A stretch of 64,000 nucleotides of DNA from assembly GCA_052148715.1 (NCBI GenBank), contig JBKQHQ010000055.1:1-64000 (forward strand), written 5' to 3'. Below the pieces are notes generated by a model. That model ran no database searches and was not told where the DNA came from. It saw only the letters and a list, made by a program, of their open reading frames with translations. Both the position numbers and the translations under genes were made by a program. This document shows positions 63,351 to 64,000 of this stretch, piece by piece. The first letter of the stretch is position 1; each line of letters begins with the position of its first letter. Source of the DNA: JBKQHQ01 sp052148715. GTDB lineage: Bacteria > Pseudomonadota > Alphaproteobacteria > Rhizobiales > Xanthobacteraceae.

Positions 63351-64000
63351 ATGGATGTGCGAGCCGCCATAGCGTTCGAAGCCGGCCGGCCGCTCGAGGT
63401 GACAAAGGTCCAGCTCGAAGGACCAAAGACCTACGAGGTGCTGGTGGAGATCAAGGCGACCGGTATCTGTCACACCGACGCCTACACGCTCTCCGGCAAG
63501 GATCCCGAAGGCCTGTTTCCGGCGATCCTTGGCCATGAAGGCGCGGGCGTGGTGGTCGATGTGGGTGCAGGCGTCACCTCCGTGCGAAAGGGCGATCACG
63601 TCATTCCGCTCTACACGCCGGAATGCCGGGAATGCGAATACTGCCTCTCGCGCAAGACCAATCTCTGTCAAAAAATCCGCACCACCCAGGGCGCCGGAGT
63701 CATGCCCGACGGCACCTCGCGGTTCTCGCTCGAGGGCAGGAGGCTCTATCACTATATGGGCACCTCGACCTTTGCGAATTTCACCGTGCTGCCCGAGATT
63801 GCGGTGGCCAAGATCCGCGAGGACGCGCCCTTCGACAAGGTCTGCTATGTCGGCTGCGGCGTGACGACCGGCATCGGCGCGGTCATCAACACCGCCAAGG
63901 TTGAGCCCGGCGCCAATTGCGTGGTGTTCGGCCTCGGCGGGATCGGGCTCAACGTGATACAGGGCCTGCGTCTCGTCGGCGCCAACAAGATCATCGGGGT
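63351..64000 (+). CDS. frmA: S-(hydroxymethyl)glutathione dehydrogenase, class III alcohol dehydrogenase (partial, runs off the edge)
   Basis: The 216 codons in the window open MDVRAAIAFEAGRPLEV and carry the catalytic zinc site GICHTDAYTLSG and LGHEGAGVVV. The structural zinc cluster of four Cys is CRECEYCLSRKTNLC. The third catalytic-zinc Cys is in CYVGCGVTTGIGA, and the NAD loop is VFGLGGIGLNV. The enzyme oxidises S-hydroxymethylglutathione, the adduct of formaldehyde and glutathione, to S-formylglutathione. GGAG precedes the ATG. The 3' third is beyond the window. Confidence 0.93.
   Translation, partial: MDVRAAIAFEAGRPLEVTKVQLEGPKTYEVLVEIKATGICHTDAYTLSGKDPEGLFPAILGHEGAGVVVDVGAGVTSVRKGDHVIPLYTPECRECEYCLSRKTNLCQKIRTTQGAGVMPDGTSRFSLEGRRLYHYMGTSTFANFTVLPEIAVAKIREDAPFDKVCYVGCGVTTGIGAVINTAKVEPGANCVVFGLGGIGLNVIQGLRLVGANKIIG

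Noticed and set aside
1..64000. CRISPR arrays, insertion sequences, prophage
   Set aside because: No regularly spaced repeats, transposase, integrase or phage structural genes were found in any frame.

Overview
The window looks like a chromosomal segment from a GC-rich alphaproteobacterium of the order Hyphomicrobiales, probably near Bradyrhizobium, Rhodopseudomonas or Pseudolabrys. The evidence is the style of the proteins (an Omp25-type porin with a short Cys-containing N-terminal motif, an 80-residue FliN beside lipB, an HdaA-type DnaA regulator) and the order hdaA-ppk-ppx-rnd-aspS. This placement is an inference from gene content; no 16S rRNA is present. No insertion sequence, prophage, integrase or CRISPR array was seen.

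Layout. 1-19 kb is housekeeping: aspS, a thiamine-diphosphate enzyme, ribonuclease D, a polyphosphate pair (ppk-ppx, overlapping), hdaA, a CDP-alcohol phosphatidyltransferase, purN, terC, ndk and an ABC-F ATPase. The phosphatidyltransferase gene is flanked by two decayed genes: the 3' part of an AI-2E-family permease on one side and a probable 3' scrap of purM on the other. 19-28 kb holds an SDR protein without its catalytic Tyr, the methylcrotonoyl-CoA carboxylase beta subunit, and a three-gene operon coupling a membrane-anchored NEW3-domain protein to an ABC-2 transporter, followed by Nudix, GST, YdcF and DinB proteins. 28.7-31.5 kb is a looser region with two paralogous 120-residue monoheme cytochromes c, a structured non-coding stretch and a porin.

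31.6-48.4 kb is catabolic. A branched-chain-amino-acid-type ABC uptake set (binding protein plus two permeases, no ATPases here) diverges from a TetR regulator, an FAH-family hydrolase, a cupin and an acyl-CoA ligase; this reads as an uptake and degradation unit for an unidentified organic acid. Downstream are an aldo/keto reductase with a truncated duplicate, isovaleryl-CoA dehydrogenase (leucine breakdown, with mccB at 20 kb), and a hydrolase-SDR-Baeyer-Villiger monooxygenase cluster that fits ketone-to-ester-to-acid degradation. 48.4-64 kb has MgtE, two tandem polysaccharide deacetylases, RidA, a frameshifted GFA-family gene, tRNA-Leu(GAG), an orphan fliN, lipB, a cytochrome bd-type oxidase (cydAB), acylphosphatase, propionyl-CoA carboxylase alpha, a 1-Cys peroxiredoxin, DoxX, a hotdog thioesterase and the 5' part of glutathione-dependent formaldehyde dehydrogenase, cut by the window edge.

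Functional assignments come from reading the translated sequences; no database search was run. Starts were chosen by family-like N-termini and visible Shine-Dalgarno sequences and are marked where uncertain.
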